The position numbers and the translations under genes are program-made. The notes beneath the pieces were generated by a model. That model did no database searches, was not told the origin of the DNA, and saw only the letters and a program-made list of their open reading frames with translations. Positions 24,936 through 33,353 of a stretch of 56,043 bases of DNA are shown here, in pieces (positions within the stretch are counted from its first letter, which is position 1; the number at the start of each line of letters is the position of its first letter). Source of the DNA: an uncultured Bacilli bacterium (GTDB lineage: Bacteria; Bacillota_I; Bacilli_A; RF39; UBA660); contig CANRPP010000005.1 of NCBI GenBank assembly GCA_947632545.1, positions 1 to 56,043 on the forward strand, in the 5' to 3' direction.

Positions 24936-25286
24936 ATGAAACATATTATATTATTTATAATGACATATATATTTGTATTTTTAATATATCAAATATTTAT
25001 AGTTAGAAATAAAAGAAGAAATAGTAAAAAAAGACCAATGGAAATAAATTATTTAATCCAAAAATATAATATAGATATAAGTAAAATAAATTATAAAAAA
25101 CTATTAAAGGTAGTTGCCCTGATTAGTTCATTAGATATATCTATAATAGTTACTATTGCGACATTATTTGATAATTATCTAATACAAATAATAATAGTAT
25201 TTGTATTAGTAATACCTACTATTATGATAAGTTATAGTTTTGTAGGAAAGTATTATAAAAAAGGAGGAATTAATAAAGATGAGTAA
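24936..25286 (+). CDS. Small membrane protein co-regulated with leuS
   Basis: 116 aa with hydrophobic segments at about 1-20, 56-76 and 80-102, a basic stretch (VRNKRRNSKKRP) after the first, and a short cytoplasmic region LIQKYNIDISKINYKKLLK. AGGAGG precedes the ATG. It lies directly behind the Leu T-box and overlaps leuS by ATGAGTAA, so it is translated together with leuS and induced by leucine starvation. I recognise no named family. It is not a transporter by size. Confidence 0.75.
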   Translation: MKHIILFIMTYIFVFLIYQIFIVRNKRRNSKKRPMEINYLIQKYNIDISKINYKKLLKVVALISSLDISIIVTIATLFDNYLIQIIIVFVLVIPTIMISYSFVGKYYKKGGINKDE

Positions 25287-27681
25287 TTATAAAGAAATAG
25301 AAAAGAAATGGCAAAAATATTGGGAAGATGAAAAGGTATTTGAAGCAGATAATCATAGTAAAAAGGAAAAATATTATTATTTAGTAGAATTTCCATATCC
25401 GTCAGGAGCAGGACTTCATGTTGGACATTGTAGAAGTTATACTGCCCTAGATGCACTTGCTAGAAAGAAAAGAATGAATGGTTATAATGTTTTATTTCCA
25501 ATGGGATGGGATGCTTTTGGCGCACCTGCTGAACAATACGCTATAAAAAATCATATTCATCCAAGTGTAGCTGTAAAAGAAAATATTAAAACCTTTAAAA
25601 GTCAGGTTAAATCTTTAGGTTTATCAATTGACTGGTCAAGAGAATTTGCAACAACTGATCCAGAATATTATAAATGGACTCAATGGCAATTTTTAAAATT
25701 CTTTGAACATGGTATGGCATATAAAGCCAAGAAAAATATTAATTGGTGTCCTAATTGTAAGACAGGTTTATCTAATGAAGACTCATCAGGTGGAGTCTGT
25801 GAAAGATGTGGACATACTGTAGAGCAAAGAGAAAAAGAACAATGGATGCTTCGAATGAGTGACTACGCTGAAGATCTTATTAAAGGGCTTGATGATACAG
25901 ATTTTATAGAAAGAATTAAAACTGCTCAAATAAATTGGATTGGAAAATCAACTGGAGCAGAAGTAAACTTTAAAGTAAAGGAAACAAAAGAAGATTTAGT
26001 AGTTTATACAACAAGACCTGATACTTTATATGGAGTAACTTTTATGGTAGTTGCCCCAGAACATCCTATAATTGATAAAAATAAAGATATTATTAAGAAT
26101 ATGGATAGTATTAATAAATATAAAGAAGAAGCAAAAAATAAAACTGAATTTGAAAGAACCCAGGTAAATAAAGATAAAACAGGTGTTAAAATTGAAGGAT
26201 TAACAGGAATTAATCCAATTACAAATAAGGAAATACCAATATATATATCAGACTACGTAATGATGAATTATGGTACAGGAGCAATTATGGCAGTACCTGC
26301 ACATGATGAAAGAGATTATGAATTTGCTAAAAAGTTTGGCATAGATATAATCCCAGTAATCAAAGGTGGAGACATAAATAAAAGCGCTTATACCGGTGAT
26401 GGAGAAATGATTAATTCTGGAATCTTAAATGGTTTAACAAATAAAAAAGATTCCATAGAAAAAATGATTAATTATTTAGAAAAAGAAAAAATAGGTAATA
26501 GAAAAACAAATTATAAATTGCAGGATTGGATTTTTTCACGTCAAAGATTTTGGGGAGAACCTATACCTCTAGTATATTGTGATGATTGTGGTTGGACTGC
26601 TGTAAAAGAAGAGGACTTACCAGTTTTGCTTCCAGATGTTGCTAATTATGAACCAACTGATACAGGGGAAAGTCCACTAGCAGCAATAACCCACTGGGTT
26701 AATACAACATGTCCAAAATGTGGAAAGCCTGCTAAAAGAGAAACTGATACAATGCCAAACTGGGCAGGCTCTTCATGGTATTGGTTAAGATATATGGATG
26801 CTCATAATGATAAAGAATTTGCAAGTAAAGAAGCTCTAAATTATTGGGGGAAATTAGATTTTTATAATGGTGGTATGGAGCATGCTACACGTCACTTATT
26901 ATATGCAAGATTTTGGAATCAATTCTTATATAATATCGGATTAGTTCCAAATAAAGAACCATTTAAAACTCGTGTTTCACATGGAATGATTCTAGGCGAA
27001 GGTGGAGTAAAAATGTCTAAATCACTTGGTAATGTAGTTAATCCAAATGACATGATAGAAGAGTATGGAGCAGATGCACTTAGAACTTATGAAATGTTTA
27101 TAGGAGACTATGAAAAAGAAGTAGCTTGGAGTGAACAAGGTTTAAATGGATGTAAAAGATTTATAGATAGAGTTGTAAGAATTGGAGAAAAAGTATCTGA
27201 TAAAAAGGGTTATACTAAAGAGTTAGAAAGTATAATTCATAAAACAATTAAGAAAGTTACAGATGACTTTGACAATATGAAATTTAATACAGCAGTTTCA
27301 AGTTTAATGATACTTTTAAATAAATATGAAGAACAAAATGAAATTACAAAAGATGATTATAGAGTATTCCTAACTTTATTTAATCCTATCGCACCTCATA
27401 TAACAGAAGAGTTAAATGAAAAATATGATTTAGGAGATCCTTTATGTAAAAGTACTTGGCCTAAATATGATGAGGCAAAAACAATCGATGAAGAAAAAGA
27501 AATTGCAGTTCAAGTAAATGGTAAAGTACGTGCTACTATAAAAATAAATGTTAATGATACTGAAGATGTAATAAAAGAAAAAGCCCTACAAGCAGATAAT
27601 GTTATAAATCATACTAAAGATAAAGAAATTATAAAAATAATTGTAATAAAAGGTAAAATTGTAAATATAGTAGTAAAATAA
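25279..27681 (+). CDS. leuS: Leucyl-tRNA synthetase
   Basis: Class I synthetase, 800 aa, bacterial type. HIGH motif as HVGH in FPYPSGAGLHVGHCRSYT (about 38-50), KMSKS as KMSKSLGN, zinc-binding Cys pairs in CPNC / CERC (about 157-178) and in CDDC / CPKC. The editing (CP1) domain has TTRPDTLYGVTF and the GTGAIMAVPAHDERD motif. The C-terminal domain includes VNGKVRATI. Expression is under the Leu T-box. It overlaps the upstream small membrane-protein gene. Confidence 0.98.
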   Translation: MSNYKEIEKKWQKYWEDEKVFEADNHSKKEKYYYLVEFPYPSGAGLHVGHCRSYTALDALARKKRMNGYNVLFPMGWDAFGAPAEQYAIKNHIHPSVAVKENIKTFKSQVKSLGLSIDWSREFATTDPEYYKWTQWQFLKFFEHGMAYKAKKNINWCPNCKTGLSNEDSSGGVCERCGHTVEQREKEQWMLRMSDYAEDLIKGLDDTDFIERIKTAQINWIGKSTGAEVNFKVKETKEDLVVYTTRPDTLYGVTFMVVAPEHPIIDKNKDIIKNMDSINKYKEEAKNKTEFERTQVNKDKTGVKIEGLTGINPITNKEIPIYISDYVMMNYGTGAIMAVPAHDERDYEFAKKFGIDIIPVIKGGDINKSAYTGDGEMINSGILNGLTNKKDSIEKMINYLEKEKIGNRKTNYKLQDWIFSRQRFWGEPIPLVYCDDCGWTAVKEEDLPVLLPDVANYEPTDTGESPLAAITHWVNTTCPKCGKPAKRETDTMPNWAGSSWYWLRYMDAHNDKEFASKEALNYWGKLDFYNGGMEHATRHLLYARFWNQFLYNIGLVPNKEPFKTRVSHGMILGEGGVKMSKSLGNVVNPNDMIEEYGADALRTYEMFIGDYEKEVAWSEQGLNGCKRFIDRVVRIGEKVSDKKGYTKELESIIHKTIKKVTDDFDNMKFNTAVSSLMILLNKYEEQNEITKDDYRVFLTLFNPIAPHITEELNEKYDLGDPLCKSTWPKYDEAKTIDEEKEIAVQVNGKVRATIKINVNDTEDVIKEKALQADNVINHTKDKEIIKIIVIKGKIVNIVVK

Positions 27682-27757
27682 TTATTAACAGAAAATGCGG
27701 AAAGAAATTTCTACATTTTTTTTAAATAAAATAATCTACTATATAATTGGTGATTAT

Positions 27758-27928
27758 ATGAAAGTAAAAATATTTGATGAAGAGAGTGAAAAAGATTTAG
27801 AGGAAGATATTAATAATTTTTTAGAAGAAACTGAAAAAGAAATAATAGATATAAAGTATCAAGTAAGTTGTTCCATATATAGTGAAGAACAAATATATTG
27901 TTTCTCTGCTATGATAGTTTATCATTAA
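27758..27928 (+). CDS. Cse60-like small sporulation protein
   Basis: 56 aa from the ATG at 27758, which follows GGTGATT; the frame is open upstream without a site. MKVKIFDEESEKDLEEDINNF, IIDIKYQVS and EEQIYCFSAMIVY match the Cse60 family (first described in Bacillus as a small sigma-E-controlled protein). Function unknown. It lies 76 bp after leuS with no terminator between, so read-through from the T-box operon is possible; a clear sporulation promoter could not be picked out. Confidence 0.82.
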   Translation: MKVKIFDEESEKDLEEDINNFLEETEKEIIDIKYQVSCSIYSEEQIYCFSAMIVYH

Positions 27929-27996
27929 TAGTTGTATTTGTGTATTTATTGGATAATAAAATAAAAAGAATATATTTGATTAAGAATTTAAATACT

Positions 27997-28042
27997 AAAA
28001 GCATCTGAAATCAACATTATCTATTTCAGATGCTTTTTATAT
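27997..28042 (+). terminator. Rho-independent terminator
   Basis: A 15-bp perfect stem (AAAAGCATCTGAAAT and its complement) with an 11-nt loop and T tail, the longest simple hairpin of the window. It separates cse60 from the BRO/TPR operon and could work both ways. Confidence 0.88.
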
Positions 28043-28084
28043 TATAGGGGTAAATAAAAATTTGATAAAATATTTCTATAAATA

Positions 28085-28113
28085 TTGACACAAGAACAAA
28101 CGTTTGATAATAT
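28085..28113 (+). promoter_or_regulatory. Sigma-A promoter with an overlapping LexA/DinR-like operator
   Basis: TTGACA (28085-28090), a 17-nt spacer and TAATAT (28108-28113). The spacer holds AGAACAAACGTTTG (28093-28106). This fits the Bacillus DinR/LexA box CGAACRNRYGTTYC at all but the outermost base on each side. LexA bound there would block RNA polymerase, so SOS induction of the next two genes is inferred. Confidence 0.72.
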
Positions 28114-28131
28114 ACAACAAAGGAGGCAATT

Positions 28132-28986
28132 ATGAATCAAAACAAAATGCATTTAGTAAATAAAATATTTAATAATGAAACAATTAGAACAGTTTGGGAT
28201 AAGGAAGAAGAAAAATACTTTATAAGCATTGTAGATTTAGTTGGTGTTTTATCAGAAAGCGATAGGCCAAGAAAATATTGGAGTGATTTAAAAAGTAAGC
28301 TAAAACAAGAAGGAAATGAAGTGTCCGAAAAAATCGGACAGTTGAAATTAAAGTCACAAGATGGAAAATATCGTTTAACTGATGTTTGTGATATTGAGGA
28401 AATGTTTAGAATCATTGAATCAATTCCTAGTAAGAATGCAGAACCAATAAAGCAATGGCTTGCAAAATTAGGTAGAGAAAGAATAGATGAAACATTTGAT
28501 CCTTCACTAGCAGCACAAAGAGCGATAGACTTATATAGAACCAAAGGTTATGATGAAAAATGGATATTAAAACGTATTAAAAGTATTCAGAATAGAAAAC
28601 AGCTTACTGATATTTGGAAAGCTGGTGGAATAACAGAATCAAAAGAATATGCTATCCTAACGAATGAAATTTATAAAGAATGGTCTGGTATGACTGCAGG
28701 AGAGTATAAATCATTTAAAGGTCTTAGAAAAGAATCTTTAAGAGATAATATGACTGATGTCGAAGTTGCACTTGCAGATTTAGGAGAAATTGCAACTCGA
28801 GAAATAGCTAAAAGAAAAAATCCAAAAGGGTTAGATGAAAATATTGAAGTAGCAAGACGTGGTGGAAAGATTGCAGGTAACACAAGAAAAGATTTAGAAA
28901 ATGAATTAGGTAATAGTGTAGTTACTAGTAATAATGCCCTAACTTATGAATATGAAAAAGAAATTGAAGGTGAAATAAATGAATAA
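28132..28986 (+). CDS. BRO-N / DinD-like protein, predicted SOS-induced
   Basis: 284 aa. The N-terminal BRO-N domain (about 8-115: IRTVWDKEEEKYFISIVDLVGVL, YWSDLKSKLKQEG, KYRLTDVCD, PIKQWLAKLGRERI) is typical of phage antirepressors. The C-terminal half (about 125-265: RAIDLYRTKGYDEKWI, MTAGEYKSFKGLRKESLRDNMTD, GLDENIEVARRGGKIAG) recalls the DinD/KilA-C type found in chromosomal damage-inducible proteins. AAAGGAGG precedes the ATG. There is no prophage around it. Its promoter carries a LexA-like box and it overlaps the following TPR gene, so the two form a small operon. DNA-damage response or anti-phage functions are both possible. Confidence 0.82.
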   Translation: MNQNKMHLVNKIFNNETIRTVWDKEEEKYFISIVDLVGVLSESDRPRKYWSDLKSKLKQEGNEVSEKIGQLKLKSQDGKYRLTDVCDIEEMFRIIESIPSKNAEPIKQWLAKLGRERIDETFDPSLAAQRAIDLYRTKGYDEKWILKRIKSIQNRKQLTDIWKAGGITESKEYAILTNEIYKEWSGMTAGEYKSFKGLRKESLRDNMTDVEVALADLGEIATREIAKRKNPKGLDENIEVARRGGKIAGNTRKDLENELGNSVVTSNNALTYEYEKEIEGEINE

Positions 28987-29854
28987 TAAATTTAATAATA
29001 TGATTAACGAATTTTTGGCAAATACTGATGCAAAAGATGAAAAAGAATTAAACGAAAAATTACAAGAATTCATAAAAAAATACAATATCGGTGAAATAAA
29101 ATATGAAAATACACCATTGGATGATGCATATGAACTATTAGAAAAGGCGGGAAAGGCTAAATCTAAAAAACAAGCAATAAATTATGCAAAAAAAGCATAT
29201 GATATATGCCCAGATTGCTTTGACGCAGTATTATTTCAGGTACATTTAGAAGACAATCCATTAAAAAGATGGAATCTTTTAGAAGAAGGATTAATGATAG
29301 AAAAAAATAGATTAGAAGCTAAAAGATATTTTGATAAAGATAATATAGGAAATTTCTATGAAATATTTGAAACTAGACCATATATTAAAGGATTATTTGC
29401 AAAAGCAGATTACTTAATTTTAGATGGTAAGATAAAACAAGCACGTGCTGTTTGTAAAGAAATTCTTAAACTAAATGAAAATGATAACACAGGTGCTAGG
29501 TATTTACTTATGGCAATATATGCATTTTTAGAAGAAGAAAATGATATACTTAAATTATATAAAAAATACCCAGAGGAAAATTTAGAAATGTTATTTCCAA
29601 TATTTATACTTTATTATAAAAAAGGAAATGATAAGAAAGCTAAAGAGTATTTAGATCAAATAAATAAAGCTAATCCAGATTTTATAAAATTTTTTAAAGG
29701 TACAATGAAAGAAAATAAAAATATACCAGGAGGATTTTATTCTATAGGAGATTCATCTGAAATAATAATGTATTTTAATCAATATGATTTTCTTATAAAG
29801 ACAATACCTACTATAGATTATTATATATTAGAAAATAGTAAAAAGAAAAAATAG
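28979..29854 (+). CDS. TPR-repeat protein paired with the BRO/DinD-like gene
   Basis: 291 aa, all-helical, with TPR-like units (about 47-80, 130-165, 165-195, 198-230). Examples are DDAYELLEKAGKAKSKKQAI, IKQARAVCKEILKLNENDNT, ARYLLMAIYAFLEEENDIL and FPIFILYYKKGNDKKAKEYL. The layout resembles ST7-like TPR proteins. No catalytic motif. Its ATG lies inside the last codons of the BRO gene (overlap of eight bases), so synthesis is coupled and the partner protein is the obvious candidate ligand. No terminator is visible after it. Confidence 0.75.
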   Translation: MNNKFNNMINEFLANTDAKDEKELNEKLQEFIKKYNIGEIKYENTPLDDAYELLEKAGKAKSKKQAINYAKKAYDICPDCFDAVLFQVHLEDNPLKRWNLLEEGLMIEKNRLEAKRYFDKDNIGNFYEIFETRPYIKGLFAKADYLILDGKIKQARAVCKEILKLNENDNTGARYLLMAIYAFLEEENDILKLYKKYPEENLEMLFPIFILYYKKGNDKKAKEYLDQINKANPDFIKFFKGTMKENKNIPGGFYSIGDSSEIIMYFNQYDFLIKTIPTIDYYILENSKKKK

Positions 29855-29944
29855 TTTACTCTGACTATCTTTCTGTTAAAAAGTTGCTAAAAGGTTTATA
29901 ATTTTTTAATTACATAGTATAATATATATGTTAGGATGTGTATT

Positions 29945-31606
29945 ATGAGAAAAAAAAGAGTAAATAAAAATAAAGATATTATGAAGAAAAATAACTTTGT
30001 TCAAGGTGCCTTTATTGCAACCCTTGGTATCGTTATAACTAAAATATTAGGTATTTTATATGTAATTCCTTTTTATGCCATAATTGGAGAAAAAGGTGGT
30101 GCTCTTTATGGATATGCCTATACTTTATATTTAGTATTTATGGCCATATCATCAGCTGGTATTCCACTAGCTATAAGTAAAATAATTAGTGAGTATCAAA
30201 CTCTAGGATACTATGATGCTAAACAAAGAGCCTTTAAAATAGGTAGACAAATTGCCATAACTTTAGGTTTAATATGTTTTGTAATATTATTTGTTTTTGC
30301 ACCACAACTTGCTCATGCTATACTTGGTAATTTAAAAGGTGGAAATACTATAGAAGATGTAACTTATGTTATAAGATTAATATCAACTGCAATTATAGTA
30401 GTTCCAGTACTTAGTATCTATAGAGGTTATTTTGAAGGACATAAATTTATAACCCCAACAGCTATATCACAAGTATTAGAACAAGTAATGAGAGTATTAG
30501 TTATAGTTATCGGAAGTTATATGACTTTAAAAATATTCCATTTATCTTTAACTACAGCAGTAGGAGTAGCAGTATTTGGAGCTACAGTAGGTTCTATTGC
30601 ATCATACTTATATTTAATAGAAAAAAGACATAAGAATAAAAAGAAATTTGAAGAAAAAGAACTGGATGTAAAAGAGCCAAAAATTACTAATAAAGAAATA
30701 CTTAAAAAGATAATGATTTATGCCTTTCCACTTATAATGATTGATATTTTTAAATCTTTATATAGTATGGTAGATTCAGTTACAGTAGTTAAAACATTAG
30801 GTGCTATATATGGAACTAACACTGCTGAAAGTATAATGAGTATTTTATCTACATGGGGAGCTAAATTTAATATGATTATAATATCAATTGCAACAGGTAT
30901 GATAGTTAGCCTAACTCCAAACTTAACTTCATCTGCAGTAGTTGGAAATACAAAAGATGTACATAAAAAGATTAATCAAAGTTTTCAAATGTTATCCTTT
31001 TTAATAATACCAATGACTGTAGGATTAAGCTTTTTAGCAAAACCTGTGTATACAGTTTTCTATGGTGCTAGTAAATATGGTCCATCTGTATTAAGCTTCT
31101 TTATATTTGTAGCCTTAATAACAGCATTATTTACAACAGCAATTACAATAACCCAAGTATTGAGATATTATAAAGTAGTATTTATATCACTTGCATCAGG
31201 ATTACTTTTAAAAGCATTAGTAAATGTTAGTTTAATAAATCAATTAAATAGTTTAGGACTACCGGCTTATTATGGTTCTATTCTAGCGTCAATTCTAGGT
31301 TATGGTCTATCATTAATTATATGTTTAATTGCTCTAAACAGAAAATGTGGAGTTAATTATGAAGAAACTGCAAAGCAATTAATAAATACATTATGTGGAA
31401 CAGTCTTAATGGTAATTTCATTATTAATTGTAAAATTAGTAATACCAATATCATCCACATCTAGATTTATGAATTTACCAATTATTATAATTTATACTTT
31501 AATAGGTGGAGCAGTATATTTATTCTATATGTATAAAACTAAATCAATAGAGCAGGTGTTTGGAAATAAAATTTTAGATAAATTTAAATTAAAAAAGAAA
31601 AGGTGA
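29945..31606 (+). CDS. MurJ/SpoVB-like lipid flippase (YtgP-type)
   Basis: 553 aa with about fourteen TM helices, a member of the MOP (polysaccharide transport) superfamily. The start FVQGAFIATLGIVITKILG and GYAYTLYLVFMAISSAGIPLAISK, with a central RGYFEGHKFITPTAISQV, are typical of B. subtilis YtgP, the lipid II flippase MurJ. SpoVB is a sporulation paralogue of the same family, and the two cannot be separated by eye. ATG at 29945 is chosen, with GGATG upstream; an ATG at 29936 is the alternative. Ends with a hairpin (31601-31625). Confidence 0.9.
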   Translation: MRKKRVNKNKDIMKKNNFVQGAFIATLGIVITKILGILYVIPFYAIIGEKGGALYGYAYTLYLVFMAISSAGIPLAISKIISEYQTLGYYDAKQRAFKIGRQIAITLGLICFVILFVFAPQLAHAILGNLKGGNTIEDVTYVIRLISTAIIVVPVLSIYRGYFEGHKFITPTAISQVLEQVMRVLVIVIGSYMTLKIFHLSLTTAVGVAVFGATVGSIASYLYLIEKRHKNKKKFEEKELDVKEPKITNKEILKKIMIYAFPLIMIDIFKSLYSMVDSVTVVKTLGAIYGTNTAESIMSILSTWGAKFNMIIISIATGMIVSLTPNLTSSAVVGNTKDVHKKINQSFQMLSFLIIPMTVGLSFLAKPVYTVFYGASKYGPSVLSFFIFVALITALFTTAITITQVLRYYKVVFISLASGLLLKALVNVSLINQLNSLGLPAYYGSILASILGYGLSLIICLIALNRKCGVNYEETAKQLINTLCGTVLMVISLLIVKLVIPISSTSRFMNLPIIIIYTLIGGAVYLFYMYKTKSIEQVFGNKILDKFKLKKKR

Positions 31607-31625
31607 AAATAATTCACTTTTTTTG
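31601..31625 (+). terminator. Rho-independent terminator
   Basis: AGGTGAA / TTCACTT stem overlapping the stop codon, then a T run. Confidence 0.75.
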
Positions 31626-31704
31626 TATATTAATGTAAAAATTTAAAATATCTTTATACATCAATTATTTAATATGTTAAAATTAAATTAATAAGGAGAA
31701 TTTT

Positions 31705-32202
31705 ATGGAACAAGAAATAATAGAAAAAATTTTTATAGATTATGGTGATAGTTTAACTAATATAAAGGGTAACTTGCATAATTTAGGAAAAAATAATGAA
31801 ACCCCTGATTTGGCCGAATATATGTTAAATGAAATAACAAAAATAGAAAAAATAGTTAGTGAAGCTAGATATGGTATTATTACTACAAATAGAGAAGATA
31901 TCTATAATGAAAATATTTATAATATGATTAATGATGCTAACAAAAAACTATATACAACTATTGGAGATTTATATGATGAAACCAAAAAAGGCATTAGTGA
32001 AAAATATGATGAACCATTATACAATATGTGTTCAATTGCAATGAGTATCAATAATTTTGAATCATCTTATTTAGATGGTATAAGTACTATTCCAATATCA
32101 CAAAAAGGTATATTAAAAATAGGAATTGAAGAAAAAAATAGGGATATTAATAATTTAAGAAAAGAATTACTTAATAGAAGGGATAAAAATCCAAAAAAAT
32201 AA
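31705..32202 (+). CDS. Helical protein of unknown function
   Basis: 165 aa, charged, predicted mostly helical, no signal peptide or TM. AAGGAG precedes the ATG. Helical stretches include EYMLNEITKIEKIVSEARYG and NMINDANKKLYTTIGDLYDE. No family recognised. Stands alone between two terminators. Confidence 0.6.
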   Translation: MEQEIIEKIFIDYGDSLTNIKGNLHNLGKNNETPDLAEYMLNEITKIEKIVSEARYGIITTNREDIYNENIYNMINDANKKLYTTIGDLYDETKKGISEKYDEPLYNMCSIAMSINNFESSYLDGISTIPISQKGILKIGIEEKNRDINNLRKELLNRRDKNPKK

Positions 32203-32224
32203 CTTATAATTAAGTTATTTTTTT
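32199..32224. terminator. Bidirectional terminator
   Basis: AATAACTTA / TAAGTTATT with a 4-nt loop and T runs on both strands, between the 165-aa gene and the convergent FemABX genes. Confidence 0.8.
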
Positions 32225-33353
32225 AATTTAGATCATTTATTGTTATATTTTTTCTTTTACAATATTTATAATATTGTTTATAAATAAAAGTATTAAATAT
32301 TAAATCAAATTCTCCTAATAATTTAACAATATTACCATTAAAGCCTTTATATAATTGATATAGTTCATTTTCATTATTTAAATAACTATTTATAGCATTA
32401 AAATTATATAGTTCATAATTATTATCAATTGCCCATTTAATTACTTCATAGTACATATTGTATTGCATTAACATATCTTTAAATCTATCTTGAATAATAC
32501 TACATATAGTTGTTACTTCTTTACCATAACAAATAGATACAATACAACCTACTATAACTTTATGTGCAAATTCATATTCAAGTTGTTTAGCCTCTTCAAA
32601 TTCTGCTTTAGTTTGAGCACTTTTCATATATTTATCAATATCTATTTCTAATAATTTAATATTAAGTAGTTTATCTTCATTAAATATTTCAAAAAACTCA
32701 CTAATATTTTTTTTAATAAAATTAACTTTATTAGAACTATTATTAATTATTTCTATAATAGTATCAAATTCACTACTATCTATATCTCTTGTATAAATAG
32801 CTTTTTTTTCATTAGTAAGAATAGTATCTTTAGTTGCATTATCCATATTATTTAAAATATCTTCAGCACTTTTATTTTTTATATCTAATTTATAAAATGT
32901 ATTTGAATCTACATAATTATCCATCTCAATATAATTTAGACTTCTCAATATATCAATACATTTTCGATTATCATATCCTCCTTGAATATAATTTCCAGAA
33001 TTATCAAGTTCTTGTATTGAAAGGTATGGTTTTATTTTAAGAAAAAGAGCTTTCTTTTCTTTTAAATACTCTTTTATATTTTTAGTAAAACTTCTTAAAA
33101 GCTCTAAATCTTTATAATTAATAATAATACCATATGGAGCATAAAAAGCACGCTTTTTAATAATTGGTATTTCTTTAGAAAGTAATAATGCAGCAGCTTT
33201 TATTTTTCCATTTTGATCTAACCCTACAAAGTAAGTGTGCCAACCATCAAGTCTTTTATATTCAGCCCACTGCCTAGATTGATGAAAGTTATTAGTAGAT
33301 TGTTTACTACAAAAGTCAAAAAATTCTTTTTTATTTATTTCTTTTAACCTCAT
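32223..33353 (-). CDS. FemABX-family peptidoglycan aminoacyltransferase (second of a pair)
   Basis: 376 aa. Two GNAT-like halves with the Fem signature: FHQSRQWAEYKR near the start, YFVGLDQNGKIKAAALLL, RAFYAPYGIIINY and KALFLKIKPYLS. In the second half come CSIIQDRFKDMLMQYNMYYEVIKWAI and YELYNFNAI. A short helical insert (about 243-268) replaces the long coiled coil. These enzymes use aminoacyl-tRNA to add bridge amino acids to lipid II at the membrane. GGAGG precedes the ATG, which overlaps the preceding fem gene by 23 bp. Confidence 0.9.
   Translation of the reverse strand: MRLKEINKKEFFDFCSKQSTNNFHQSRQWAEYKRLDGWHTYFVGLDQNGKIKAAALLLSKEIPIIKKRAFYAPYGIIINYKDLELLRSFTKNIKEYLKEKKALFLKIKPYLSIQELDNSGNYIQGGYDNRKCIDILRSLNYIEMDNYVDSNTFYKLDIKNKSAEDILNNMDNATKDTILTNEKKAIYTRDIDSSEFDTIIEIINNSSNKVNFIKKNISEFFEIFNEDKLLNIKLLEIDIDKYMKSAQTKAEFEEAKQLEYEFAHKVIVGCIVSICYGKEVTTICSIIQDRFKDMLMQYNMYYEVIKWAIDNNYELYNFNAINSYLNNENELYQLYKGFNGNIVKLLGEFDLIFNTFIYKQYYKYCKRKNITINDLN

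Noticed and set aside
28137-28544. Minus-strand frame of 135 codons opposite the BRO gene
   Set aside because: It overlaps a gene with clear domains and promoter, and has no ribosome site.
28085-29854. Prophage remnant
   Set aside because: BRO-N proteins are common in phages, but no phage structural, lysis or integration gene is nearby and the flanks are housekeeping genes.
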